64,000 nucleotides of DNA from Hydrogenovibrio halophilus DSM 15072 (GTDB lineage: Bacteria; Pseudomonadota; Gammaproteobacteria; Thiomicrospirales; Thiomicrospiraceae): the NCBI RefSeq assembly GCF_000384235.1, contig NZ_KB913033.1, positions 1,495,164 to 1,559,163 on the forward strand, written 5' to 3'. The notes below the pieces were generated by a model. The model worked only from the letters and a program-made list of their open reading frames with translations. It searched no databases and was not told where the DNA came from. The translations under genes were made by a program, and so were the position numbers. Positions 1-7,773 of this stretch are shown here, piece by piece (the first letter of the stretch is position 1; each line of letters opens with the position of its first letter).

Positions 1-576
1 AGGCGTAAGCCATCCGTTATCCTTGTTTTCGTCAAAAGGTTCGGCCATAGCTTTAACAAACGCGTCGATCGATGCCTTGTCACCAAGCATGTCAGACTTA
101 TCAATCAGGCAAAATCCAGAACGAAAACGAATCTCTTTCAGCGTTTCAGCGCTTTGTATCTCGCCATGCGAAATAATTTCACCGCCAGCAAAGCGGCCCT
201 GCCGGAAAAAATATTCAATTTCATCAAAATCGGCCAGAGAGTCACCAATATCAATAATCAGGCTTGCTCTCAAGTGCCCACTTGCGGTTGGTTGCATTGA
301 CAGGGAAGGGCCTTTTGCGTTTGCGGCATAGTCTCCCTTGTTGATGAAGGCGGCCCCTTTTCTTTGATGGGGCATGAATTTCCAGTTCTGTATTTCGCCC
401 AAAGGTTGAATGTCATGATGAATGTAACTGACCGACTCAACATTAAGATCGCAATGGTGAGCCAGGGCCTGTCCCAATAACACGGCAGGCATGACAAAAG
501 CCGAGTTGATGGTCAGATAGCTGGTTTGCATATTCACACGTTGAGCGCGTATATTTGGTATGTATAAATAACTCAT
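1..576 (-). CDS. cas5fv: Cas5fv-like Cascade subunit, partial (C terminus beyond window)
   Basis: This frame is open from an ATG at 576 to the window edge, giving about 192 residues. The start MSYLYIPNIRAQRV resembles the Cas5f/Csy2 N terminus (LIPNIRV-type strand), and a later RFAGGEI segment resembles the conserved RLAGG region of that family. It overlaps the stop of cas7fv by an ATGA, so the two are translationally coupled. In I-F2/I-Fv systems Cas5fv caps the crRNA 5' handle and takes over PAM recognition because the large subunit Cas8f is absent. A cas6f gene is expected next, outside the window. The assignment rests on position and on the N-terminal motif. Confidence 0.72.
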   Translation of the reverse strand, partial: MSYLYIPNIRAQRVNMQTSYLTINSAFVMPAVLLGQALAHHCDLNVESVSYIHHDIQPLGEIQNWKFMPHQRKGAAFINKGDYAANAKGPSLSMQPTASGHLRASLIIDIGDSLADFDEIEYFFRQGRFAGGEIISHGEIQSAETLKEIRFRSGFCLIDKSDMLGDKASIDAFVKAMAEPFDENKDNGWLTP

Positions 577-1586
577 AACGTGACGATCCCCTCTATTCGC
601 TCTTTAAGGCCTGCTACGCTTGGCGCTTCAACCATTTGCAATTTTGCATTAATGGTTTTGGCCATAGTGCTTGCAAACTGCGATTTCCATGCATTGTCTC
701 GAAGTTCGGATACGATTAATTTTCTTTTAAAATCATCTACGTTTGAATGCAGAAGCTCGTTTGGCTCCTGAGCTGGCTCAGGCAACGAGTCAGAATGTTC
801 TGCCAGCGAAGACAAGGCAAGGTCCGCTTCCTGAAGGAGGGGGCTAACCATGTTTTTGATTAACCGATTTTCTTTTTCTCTCAAGGCAAGGTTGTTGCCA
901 GGGTTCTTTTCCCGAAAAGCCGCAAACGCTTTCACTGCATCGTTTGGGATAAAGGGTTCCAGCCCTTTGTAGAAAAGACGGTAAAGCTTTTTTTTGTCAA
1001 CACTGGCTTTCGGGGCCGAGGTGTAAAGCTGGTTAAGCAGCCCCCCGATGCTGATGAGATAGCCCGCGTTTTGTTTGTTTGCCCCTCCGAAACCAAGCTC
1101 TGACAATCGAAGGTATTTGTTGGATGTTTCGTTTCGATTCTTGTTGTTGTTACGAATCGACTGATTGAATTTTCTGGACAAATCTGCGCACGGGAGTGGT
1201 GTTAATGAAATGTACTCATTACAATGACCGAAGTTCACAGGCATCAGTAATTGTCTTAAGCGAGGGTCAAGGCTTGGTGTATCGCTTTCATAGGGCGATG
1301 AAAGCGCATGCAAATATGCGTCTTTATAAACCGGGTTTGTGGAATTTTCCCTTCCGGTCAAATCTTTTATCGCGATCGTAATTGGCTTGACGCCACTGTT
1401 TGTTTGATAGTCAGCCAGGATTTGTACAGTCCCTATTAAGTGCAGGCTAGAAATGTAAGGGCCACTCAGTTTCTGGTCAGGGCAGACTCGCACGCCACCT
1501 TTTTGACAATTGGAGTTTACGTATTTGAAAGAATGGGTCACTACTTCGTTGATGACACGCTGTTCTTGTTCACTGAGCTTGTTCAT
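573..1586 (-). CDS. cas7fv: Cas7fv-like Cascade backbone protein
   Basis: This 337-residue protein is the first gene of a leftward operon, just before the Cas5f-like gene. An in-frame ATG exists at 1622, but ATG 1586 follows GAGGA at a usable distance, while 1622 has no ribosome site. Visible features are a basic stretch (NNNKNRNETSNKYLRL) and a GFGGANKQNAG segment near residue 165. In the minimal I-F variant, Cas7fv oligomerises along the crRNA spacer and no Cas8f exists; no Cas8f is seen here. Gene order (cas7fv, cas5fv) agrees with the Shewanella I-Fv locus. The C-terminal third is helical and charged. The family call comes mainly from synteny with I-F-type cas1 and cas2-3. Confidence 0.72.
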   Translation of the reverse strand: MNKLSEQEQRVINEVVTHSFKYVNSNCQKGGVRVCPDQKLSGPYISSLHLIGTVQILADYQTNSGVKPITIAIKDLTGRENSTNPVYKDAYLHALSSPYESDTPSLDPRLRQLLMPVNFGHCNEYISLTPLPCADLSRKFNQSIRNNNKNRNETSNKYLRLSELGFGGANKQNAGYLISIGGLLNQLYTSAPKASVDKKKLYRLFYKGLEPFIPNDAVKAFAAFREKNPGNNLALREKENRLIKNMVSPLLQEADLALSSLAEHSDSLPEPAQEPNELLHSNVDDFKRKLIVSELRDNAWKSQFASTMAKTINAKLQMVEAPSVAGLKERIEGIVTL

Positions 1587-1647
1587 GACAGGAAGGGTCC
1601 TCGGTTGCTGTGATAAAACCATTAAAACACAACCAGAATGAAAAATA

Positions 1648-1668
1648 CAATAACTTAAAATATAATGG
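1648..1668 (-). promoter_or_regulatory. Predicted protospacer with CC PAM in the cas7fv promoter region
   Basis: On the minus strand, CC (1668-1667) is followed by ATTATATTTTAAGTTATTG. This matches the 19-nt spacer of the mini-array at 1684-1785 in 15 of 19 positions, with mismatches only at 6, 10, 12 and 18. CC is the canonical I-F PAM side and sequence. The site contains the best -10-like hexamer (TATATT, 1664-1659) upstream of cas7fv, although no good -35 stands 17 bp away. Cascade bound here would be expected to block the cas7fv-cas5fv operon. The match is directly visible; the repression is inferred. Confidence 0.75.
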
Positions 1669-1683
1669 TGTAATTTTTAATAA

Positions 1684-1701
1684 GCGCTCCAGAATGAGCG
1701 C
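1684..1701 (-). terminator. Terminator-like hairpin after the mini-array
   Basis: A perfect 6-bp stem GCGCTC/GAGCGC encloses a 6-nt loop and is followed on the minus strand by TTATTAAAAATT. The tail is U-rich but interrupted, so termination would be partial. It could separate the guide RNA from the cas7fv transcript. Confidence 0.45.
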
Positions 1702-1705
1702 CCGT

Positions 1706-1725
1706 CCACCTGCATGGTGGTTAAT
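1706..1725 (-). repeat. Degenerate CRISPR repeat (pseudo-repeat 2)
   Basis: The minus-strand sequence ATTAACCACCATGCAGGTGG matches 16 of the first 20 bases of the GCC-type array repeat. Two of the differences (repeat positions 8 and 18) lie opposite each other in the hairpin and change a G-C pair to an A-T pair, so the Cas6f stem CCACC/GGTGG is preserved. The eight bases that form the 5' handle in true repeats are not conserved here, as expected for the last repeat of a guide. Confidence 0.8.
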
Positions 1726-1744
1726 CCATAACCTCAAAAATAAT

Positions 1745-1779
1745 TTTCTAAGCCGATCATTCAAAAATGGTCGGTTAAC
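1745..1779 (-). repeat. Degenerate CRISPR repeat with enlarged hairpin (pseudo-repeat 1)
   Basis: The unit begins GTTAACCG and ends CGGCTTAGAAA, identical to both ends of the array repeats, but the centre is 16 nt instead of 9. The longer centre extends the hairpin to CCGACCATT/AATGATCGG, with eight of nine pairs and a TTTG loop. The 8-nt handle CTTAGAAA is intact. Confidence 0.78.
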
Positions 1780-1791
1780 CGAGGCAACAGG

Positions 1792-1820
1792 AAAATAGCA
1801 AGGTTTCCCCATGTTTGCAA
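1792..1820 (-). promoter_or_regulatory. Predicted promoter of the mini-array RNA
   Basis: On the minus strand TTGCAA (1820-1815) and TATTTT (1797-1792) are separated by 17 bp, so a transcript would start near 1785, a few bases before pseudo-repeat 1. The -35 lies inside the first codons of cas2-3 and the spacer overlaps its ribosome site. Confidence 0.55.
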
Positions 1821-4800
1821 TTTTTAGTTCACAGTGCAGAGGAAAATCGATCAAGCGCACCAGAAAAATTTTGGATGCTTATGCATCTCGGGTTGGTCAG
1901 TTTACTTGGCAGACACCGATTACAGAAAAAGGATTGCAAGAGATTTACCGTCAGCTAAGGAAGAGTGCCAGCAAATCCACGGCGGTCAGCTGTTTGATTA
2001 ACCAAGGAAGCAAGGGGCTGAAGCTGGCTTGGACAGTCGGAAAGAAAGGCGTATTTGATCAATATGGCCGGGTTGCCATCGGCACAAAAAAAGCAAAGAA
2101 AGAGGTGCCTGAGTGGGTGTCCATCTTGTCTCTTGCGGTAAAGTCAGCGGGTCTTGTGCATGATTTAGGCAAGACCACACGTTACTTTCAGCACAAGCTT
2201 CGAGAAAACCAGATCAGTAAAGATCCGATCCGTCATGAATGGATGAGCTTGATGCTGATGCAAAACATAGCGGATCAAGTGACATTGGAGCAAGCATACA
2301 ATCGTTTGCCTGCGGTGATTGGTAAAAGACAGGAACCATCATGGTTCAAAAAAGGGATTCAATCGTCCGATGAATTAATTGAGTTTTTTGTTGCAACCCA
2401 TCACGGCCTGCTGGCACCGATTGATCCCGGTATTCAATTTCCAAGCGCCTCAGAGTCACACATACGCGAAAACAGTGAACGTGCTCAAAAGGCCCATAAA
2501 CGTTTATTTACAGCTGATTCTGGGCTTGAGCCCGTCATCAGCCGGTTTGTGAAAACCAGGCAAAGATTGGCCGAAAGGTTAAAAAATAAGAAGGTGTCAG
2601 ACCTCGATCATTATTACAGGGCGCTTGCGATCATTGGTCGTGTCGCCTTGATTTACGCTGATCATAAGGTTTCTGCGCAAAAGCCCGGGCTGGCGGTCAG
2701 TGAAAAGGAATTTTGGGCAAAGTCGAAAGGGCCACAAATCCAATCTCTTGATTGGCATCTAAAAGAGGTGGCATTTAATGCGGCAAACAATGTTTACCAT
2801 TTGTCCAGACTATCAAGTCAGCTTGATCACTTAACCCCGATTGCCCAATCAAAAATCCTGAAACCTGCACCTTCGAATACAGCGTTTTCATGGCAAAATC
2901 CAGCCAGTCATTTTCTGGAAAATCTGGGGCAAGCCATTGAAAAACACACCCCCGTACTTGTTATGAACACAGCGGAAACCGGCACAGGCAAAACGCTTGG
3001 TAATGTCAAAGCGCTCTGTGCCCTGAACCAAGGCAAAGGCATGGGGTGTCGAATTTCAATTGGCCTGAACCTGAGAAGCCTGACACTGCAAACAGGTCAT
3101 GCCATTTCTGGCATGACGGGCATCAATGAAAGCGAGATGGCCGTTATTATTGGTGATGATGATTATGCAGACCTTCAAAAAAAATCCGATGACACGTTTA
3201 ATGATGAAGACGAGAACCCCGTTGAAGTGACTGATGACGTGCGTGGGGGCGAAGGCTTTGATTTGCCCGAATGGTTGAGCTTTATTGCAAAAGACAAAAA
3301 ACAGGCCTCATTGCATGGCGCACCGTTATTGGTTTCAACCATAGATTACCTCGTGGCTTCTGGTGAGCCGTATCAGCAAGGGCGGCATGTGAGTGCATTT
3401 ATTCGAATTGCTGGTAGCGATTTGATCTTGGATGAAATTGATGGTTATGAGCCGAAGGCTCTTATCGCCGTGTGTCGTGTGATCCAGATGGCGTCGCTGA
3501 TGGGACGCAACGTAGTTTGTTCATCTGCTACCCTCTCAAGGCCGGTCGCCAATACGGTTTATGCCGCCTTTAAAAAAGGCGTTTTAATGCGACAAGCCAT
3601 GACAGGCCAAAAAATTGATTTGACCGTGGCTATGATTGATAACCGGTTGGAACCGAGACTGCTTCCATTGAAAAAGGACGCATTTCCTGATCTGTATGAA
3701 AATTATTTGAAACACTTTCTATCCAAGATACCGGCCCCGAACAAGAAACCCATGCTGGTTGATATGAAAAAATCCGCGCAGGGATTTCTGGATGCCATCG
3801 ATACGGCTGTCGAAGCATTGCATAGCAATCAATGTCATGAAGTGGCAGGTAAAAAATTGTCAGTGGGGCTAGTACGCATTGCAAATGTCAAGCCAGCTAT
3901 AAAAGTAGCCAGAATGCTGGCAAAAAACAATAAAAACAGTCTGGTTGCCTGTTATCACGCAAATGATTTTGTGATCAATCGTTATCACAAAGAGCAGGTT
4001 TTGGATGAAATCTTGACCCGAAAGGGGAAAGAACCAAATCAAAAGCTCCATGAAAACACTGTCATAAAAAGCTTGTTGGCGCAGACAGAACATGACCATG
4101 TAAGGCTTATTGTGGTGGCCACGCCTGTTGAAGAAATCGGGCGGGACCATGACTTTGATTGGGCTGTTATCGAGCCTTCCAGCACTTCCTCGATCATTCA
4201 GACAGCCGGGCGCGTAAATCGACACCGCAATGTGCTAACGGAAAAGGCAAATATTGGTATTTTGCGTTTTAACTATGCCACTTGTGTCAATCGGTCAGAG
4301 GTCTTTGTCATGCCAGGGCTGGAGCAGGAAGGTTCACACCCCAATCATGATTTGCTAGAGATATTGAACTGGAAAAAACTTGATTGCATCTCAACCAGAA
4401 TGCGGTTTGACCAAAGCCATAAATTCAGCAAATATGATGACTGGTCGATTGAAAGAACAACGAATCCACACTTGAGTAAAGGGGTGTTTTCTGACAAGAC
4501 GCCCTATATGACACAGGGTGCCTACAAAGCAGCAAAGCTTAGGGAACAGAACGAAAAGGTTCGCTACCGGCTGGATGAGAATGCCGTTTGGTTGCAATGG
4601 CGTATTGTCGATAACAAATTTGGCAAGCCATATTTTGGCTGGCAAAAAGATGCGGCCTCTCAGCCGGCAGAAGTGATTGAAAAAACAAGCAATGATTGGC
4701 TCTCTTTGTCATTTTCACAAATGAAAGATTTATGTGCCGAACTTGATGTCCCGCTTGAATACGGCCTGTCAATCGAGCTTGCTGAATACAATCCCACAGA

Positions 4801-4861
4801 TGAAATTGTGTTTGACGAAAGCTTTGGTTGTTTTAGACGACGTGTTGGAGAAGCAGAATGA
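1811..4861 (+). CDS. cas2-3: Cas2-3 fusion, type I-F helicase-nuclease
   Basis: This 1016-residue protein fuses an adaptation subunit to the interference nuclease. Residues 1-65 form the Cas2-like domain typical of I-F (SQC, then TWQTPITEKGL and STAVSCL). The HD nuclease begins with HD at 117-118 (LVHDLGK) and includes a THHG motif near 195. The SF2 helicase has Walker A TAETGTGKT near 386, the DEAD-like LDEID near 540, SSATLS near 570, and motif VI QTAGRVNRHR near 800. Its role is to shred Cascade-marked DNA and to work with Cas1 in spacer capture. The start ATG 1811 follows AAGG and fits the family N terminus. It overlaps cas1 by an ATGA. Confidence 0.96.
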   Translation: MFAIFSSQCRGKSIKRTRKILDAYASRVGQFTWQTPITEKGLQEIYRQLRKSASKSTAVSCLINQGSKGLKLAWTVGKKGVFDQYGRVAIGTKKAKKEVPEWVSILSLAVKSAGLVHDLGKTTRYFQHKLRENQISKDPIRHEWMSLMLMQNIADQVTLEQAYNRLPAVIGKRQEPSWFKKGIQSSDELIEFFVATHHGLLAPIDPGIQFPSASESHIRENSERAQKAHKRLFTADSGLEPVISRFVKTRQRLAERLKNKKVSDLDHYYRALAIIGRVALIYADHKVSAQKPGLAVSEKEFWAKSKGPQIQSLDWHLKEVAFNAANNVYHLSRLSSQLDHLTPIAQSKILKPAPSNTAFSWQNPASHFLENLGQAIEKHTPVLVMNTAETGTGKTLGNVKALCALNQGKGMGCRISIGLNLRSLTLQTGHAISGMTGINESEMAVIIGDDDYADLQKKSDDTFNDEDENPVEVTDDVRGGEGFDLPEWLSFIAKDKKQASLHGAPLLVSTIDYLVASGEPYQQGRHVSAFIRIAGSDLILDEIDGYEPKALIAVCRVIQMASLMGRNVVCSSATLSRPVANTVYAAFKKGVLMRQAMTGQKIDLTVAMIDNRLEPRLLPLKKDAFPDLYENYLKHFLSKIPAPNKKPMLVDMKKSAQGFLDAIDTAVEALHSNQCHEVAGKKLSVGLVRIANVKPAIKVARMLAKNNKNSLVACYHANDFVINRYHKEQVLDEILTRKGKEPNQKLHENTVIKSLLAQTEHDHVRLIVVATPVEEIGRDHDFDWAVIEPSSTSSIIQTAGRVNRHRNVLTEKANIGILRFNYATCVNRSEVFVMPGLEQEGSHPNHDLLEILNWKKLDCISTRMRFDQSHKFSKYDDWSIERTTNPHLSKGVFSDKTPYMTQGAYKAAKLREQNEKVRYRLDENAVWLQWRIVDNKFGKPYFGWQKDAASQPAEVIEKTSNDWLSLSFSQMKDLCAELDVPLEYGLSIELAEYNPTDEIVFDESFGCFRRRVGEAE

Positions 4862-5793
4862 AAAGTCAGCAGAAACCCAAAGAAATCTTGCTCTCAAAAA
4901 GAGCGAACATTTTTTATCTTGAGCATTGCAAGATCATTCAAAAGGATGAAAGGCTTGTCATTCTGGGGGAAACAGGGGCCGAGGTCGAGCACTATTATAA
5001 TTTGCCGGACAGGAATACCATGTTCTTACTGCTTGGGATCGGCACCTCCATTACAAACTCAGCTGCCAGAAGGCTTTCCGAGTCAAATGTGATTTTTGGC
5101 TTCGTTGGTAATGGAGGAAGTCCGGCGTTTACATTTTCCGATTTTGTTTTTATGCCGACTGCAAGTGAATACAGGCCTACAAAATACATGCAGGATTGGG
5201 CAACGATTTTTTTTAACGAAGAGAGGCGCTTAGCCGTGGCCAAAAAGCTGCTTGAAGATCGCTTGTCTCTGGTCGGTCAATATTGGCAGAGTTTTTTGAG
5301 TGACAGTGAGGCCCAACAGCTCAAGCAATATGTAAGCTCAATCTCAGCATCTGAAACAAATGAAAAGCTTTTGCTGACCGAAGCAAAAATTGCCAAAAAT
5401 CTTTATAAAACCATCTCGCAACACCATGGCATGAACGGATTTAGAAGAAAGTCCAGGCTTCCTGAAAATGATTTCGATGAGTTTTCTTTGGTTAACGGCA
5501 TGATTGACCAAGGAAACTACATTGCTTATGGGTTTGCTGCAGCCGCGCTGCACACACTTGGAATCAGTTTCGCTTTTCCGATTCTGCACGGAAAAACAAG
5601 AAGAGGTGGTCTCGTTTTTGATGTGGCAGACCTTGTCAAAGACGCAATGGTATTACCAAAGTCATTTGAGCATGGCATGGCCGGTTCGAGCAACCAAGAA
5701 TTTCGTGAAGATTTGATGAGGTTTATGCACGAAAATCAAGTGATGGACCTGATGATGGATTTTGTGATGGACTCCGCTAAAGTGTTGCACTAA
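4858..5793 (+). CDS. cas1: Cas1 integrase, type I-F
   Basis: This 311-residue protein starts with the I-F signature KRANIFYLEHC. The expected metal-ligand regions are visible: the glutamate in LLLTEAKIAKNLYK, the histidine in ILHGKTRRGGLVFDVADL and the aspartates just after it. With the Cas2 part of Cas2-3 it integrates new spacers at the leader end of the array, which starts 130 bp downstream. The ATGA overlap with cas2-3 indicates one transcript. Length and motifs look intact, so adaptation is likely functional. Confidence 0.96.
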   Translation: MKSQQKPKEILLSKRANIFYLEHCKIIQKDERLVILGETGAEVEHYYNLPDRNTMFLLLGIGTSITNSAARRLSESNVIFGFVGNGGSPAFTFSDFVFMPTASEYRPTKYMQDWATIFFNEERRLAVAKKLLEDRLSLVGQYWQSFLSDSEAQQLKQYVSSISASETNEKLLLTEAKIAKNLYKTISQHHGMNGFRRKSRLPENDFDEFSLVNGMIDQGNYIAYGFAAAALHTLGISFAFPILHGKTRRGGLVFDVADLVKDAMVLPKSFEHGMAGSSNQEFREDLMRFMHENQVMDLMMDFVMDSAKVLH

Positions 5794-5923
5794 CCCTTTT
5801 TATATTGGTTTTTTGAGATCTTTAAAAATCAGCAACTTATGACTCCATGCCTAGAAGATGGTGTTTTGCCATAAAGATATCAAAACTTCTTTTTTATCAA
5901 AGTTTTGTTTAAACTAAGGAACT
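5794..5923 (+). promoter_or_regulatory. CRISPR leader with IHF sites
   Basis: This AT-rich, non-coding stretch lies between cas1 and the first repeat. TATCAAAGTTTTG at 5895-5907 fits the IHF consensus WATCAANNNNTTR exactly, 16 bp before repeat 1. TATCAAAACTTCT at 5878-5890 misses it by one base. IHF bends the leader during type I-F spacer integration. Orientation is supported by the degenerate repeats lying at the far end of the array. Confidence 0.8.
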
Positions 5924-6311
5924 GTTAACCGTCACGCAGGCGGCTTAGAAAAAGGTTATTTTAATGCCGCCTTTATGATAAACGTTAACCGTCACGCAGG
6001 CGGCTTAGAAAGGTATGGCCCTGTTTATCCTCTTTTTTATCTTGTTAACCGTCACGCAGGCGGCTTAGAAATTTTGCGCGCGCGCCCACTCTTGCCCTGC
6101 ATCGTTAACCGTCACGCAGGCGGCTTAGAAAATGCGCAGACGAAACCGCAAACGAAAAAAACCGTTAACCGTCACGCAGGCGGCTTAGAAAACCGGCGGC
6201 GACACCTCCACCGGCGGCGATACGTTAACCGTCACGCAGGCGGCTTAGAAAATGCCGATGATGATCTGTACAGCCTTCATTGTGTTAACCGTCACGCAGG
6301 CGGCTTAGAAA

Positions 6312-6323
6312 ACCAGGCCTGGT
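6312..6323. repeat. ACCAGGCCTGGT palindrome inside CRISPR spacer 7
   Basis: The first 12 bases of spacer 7, which form the seed, are the palindrome that is repeated across this chromosome segment. The rest of the spacer continues TAAAAGTGCCGACGAAATG. Confidence 0.95.
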
Positions 6324-6918
6324 TAAAAGTGCCGACGAAATGGTTAACCGTCACGCAGGCGGCTTAGAAAATGCCGACGATGATCTGAACCGCTTTCAAT
6401 GTGTTAACCGTCACGCAGGCGGCTTAGAAAAATCATAGCCGTTTGGCACCTCGGCAAAAATCGGTTAACCGTCACGCAGGCGGCTTAGAAAACGACAAAC
6501 ACCAGCACCGCCGCAATCGTCGCGTTAACCGTCACGCAGGCGGCTTAGAAAAAATCGTCCAGCCTTGCAAAGCATCACGATGAGTTAACCGCCACGCAGG
6601 CGGCTTAGAAAAAGGCGTTCACCATCCTTTTCAATTGATGATCGTTAACCGCCACGCAGGCGGCTTAGAAAAATCGGAACGAGCGCAAGACATTGACCCC
6701 GCCGTTAACCGCCACGCAGGCGGCTTAGAAAAAAGCGATATGCGAACGGCGATGCAAGAGCTTGTTAACCGCCACGCAGGCGGCTTAGAAAATCTGCACC
6801 AACGCCGCCGAAACTTCAACGGTGTTAACCGCCACGCAGGCGGCTTAGAAAATATACATCTTAGTGCCGTCAGGCTTAAAGAAGTTAACTGTAATGGTCA
6901 AGTTTTTTTGGAAGCGTT

Positions 6919-7773
6919 CTAAGCCGCATTGGCCATTTCCTGCCGCTTCATGTTTGGCGTCAAGTAACCTATGGCGGAATTTAATCTGCGATAGTTGTAA
7001 AATCGAATGTATTGCTCAACAGCCGTCACGACAGATTGGTGGTTGATAAAACTCAGATCGTTTAAACGCTCGGTTTTCAGGTTGCGAAAGAATCGTTCCT
7101 GAACGGCATTATCCCAACAGTTGCCCCGTCGGCTCATGCTGGGGGTAATTTCGTGCCATGCCAAAGCATTGGTAAAGATTGTGGCGCTGTATTGCACGCC
7201 CTGATCTGAGTGAAACATCAGGTTTCTGGTATTAGGCTGTATTCGGGTAATGGCATCCGTCAATGCCTGTTTGGCCAGATGAGCATCTGGCGTTGTCGAC
7301 AGAGCGTGACCGACAACTTCTCTGCTGCCCAGATCCATCACAGTAGCCAGGTAACTCCAGCCTTGATGCGTTCGAATGTAGGTGATGTCACCAACCCAGT
7401 GGGTGTTCACGGTGCCGGGATTAAATTGACGGTCTAAAAGGTTGGCGGTCGTCGGGTGTGCATTGCCGCCGCGGTAGTAATGGGGCTTTTTAGGTGCCTT
7501 GGCAACCAGTCCCTGTTCTTTCATCAACCGACTGATTTTAAAGTGCCCCACCTGCATCCCGTCCAGCGCCAGAGCGATTTTCATGCGTCGGCGACCATAG
7601 GTGCCATGGGTCTGTTCATGAAGCCTGTGCATCGCTTGGATGACCTCTTGATCTGATCGGTTGGCGGGTTTCGTTTGCATCTGGTAATAGTAGGTCGAGA
7701 TCGCCACGTCAAACAGCCTGCACAGCTGGTGAGTGGTCAGTTTTGGGTCTGCCTTTTTCATCTGCCCAATCAC
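6919..7773 (-). CDS. IS3-family transposase OrfB (DDE integrase domain)
   Basis: This 284-residue frame has an HTH_21-type region (TYGRRRMKIAL) near residue 60 and the rve integrase core with catalytic Asp in VGDITYI, Asp in FHSDQGVQY and Glu in AVQERFFRNLK. The frame starts with GTG overlapping the orfA stop (GTGA). It is probably expressed mainly as an OrfAB fusion, because the frame is open upstream to the A-rich slip site at 7812-7818, giving KKGHRLFHSRQ across the junction. It cuts and joins the IS ends. Confidence 0.95.
   Translation of the reverse strand: MIGQMKKADPKLTTHQLCRLFDVAISTYYYQMQTKPANRSDQEVIQAMHRLHEQTHGTYGRRRMKIALALDGMQVGHFKISRLMKEQGLVAKAPKKPHYYRGGNAHPTTANLLDRQFNPGTVNTHWVGDITYIRTHQGWSYLATVMDLGSREVVGHALSTTPDAHLAKQALTDAITRIQPNTRNLMFHSDQGVQYSATIFTNALAWHEITPSMSRRGNCWDNAVQERFFRNLKTERLNDLSFINHQSVVTAVEQYIRFYNYRRLNSAIGYLTPNMKRQEMANAA

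Larger units (their letters stand above)
1684..1785 (-). ncRNA. CreR/CreA-like crRNA-resembling guide RNA (mini-array)
   Basis: Read leftward, the segment has a predicted start near 1785 and pseudo-repeat 1 (1779-1745), which ends in CGGCTTAGAAA exactly as the array repeats do. A 19-nt spacer ATTATTTTTGAGGTTATGG (1744-1726) follows, then pseudo-repeat 2 (1725-1706), which keeps the 5-bp stem/5-nt loop hairpin, and a terminator-like hairpin (1701-1684). Cas6f processing would give a guide with handle CUUAGAAA, a 19-nt spacer and a 3' hairpin. Crna-like cas regulators (CreR) and antitoxin RNAs (CreA) with degenerate repeats between cas genes are known in several type I systems and in V-A. No toxin RNA gene was identified here. 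Confidence 0.78.

Noticed and set aside
5810-5817. TTTTTGAG in the leader as a second target of the mini-array spacer
   Set aside because: Only spacer bases 5-12 match and the seed bases 1-4 do not, so it is not a credible target.
5975-6922. Open frames in the array translating to repeated VNRHAGGLE
   Set aside because: They are the CRISPR repeats and spacers read through; no ribosome sites and no family resemblance.
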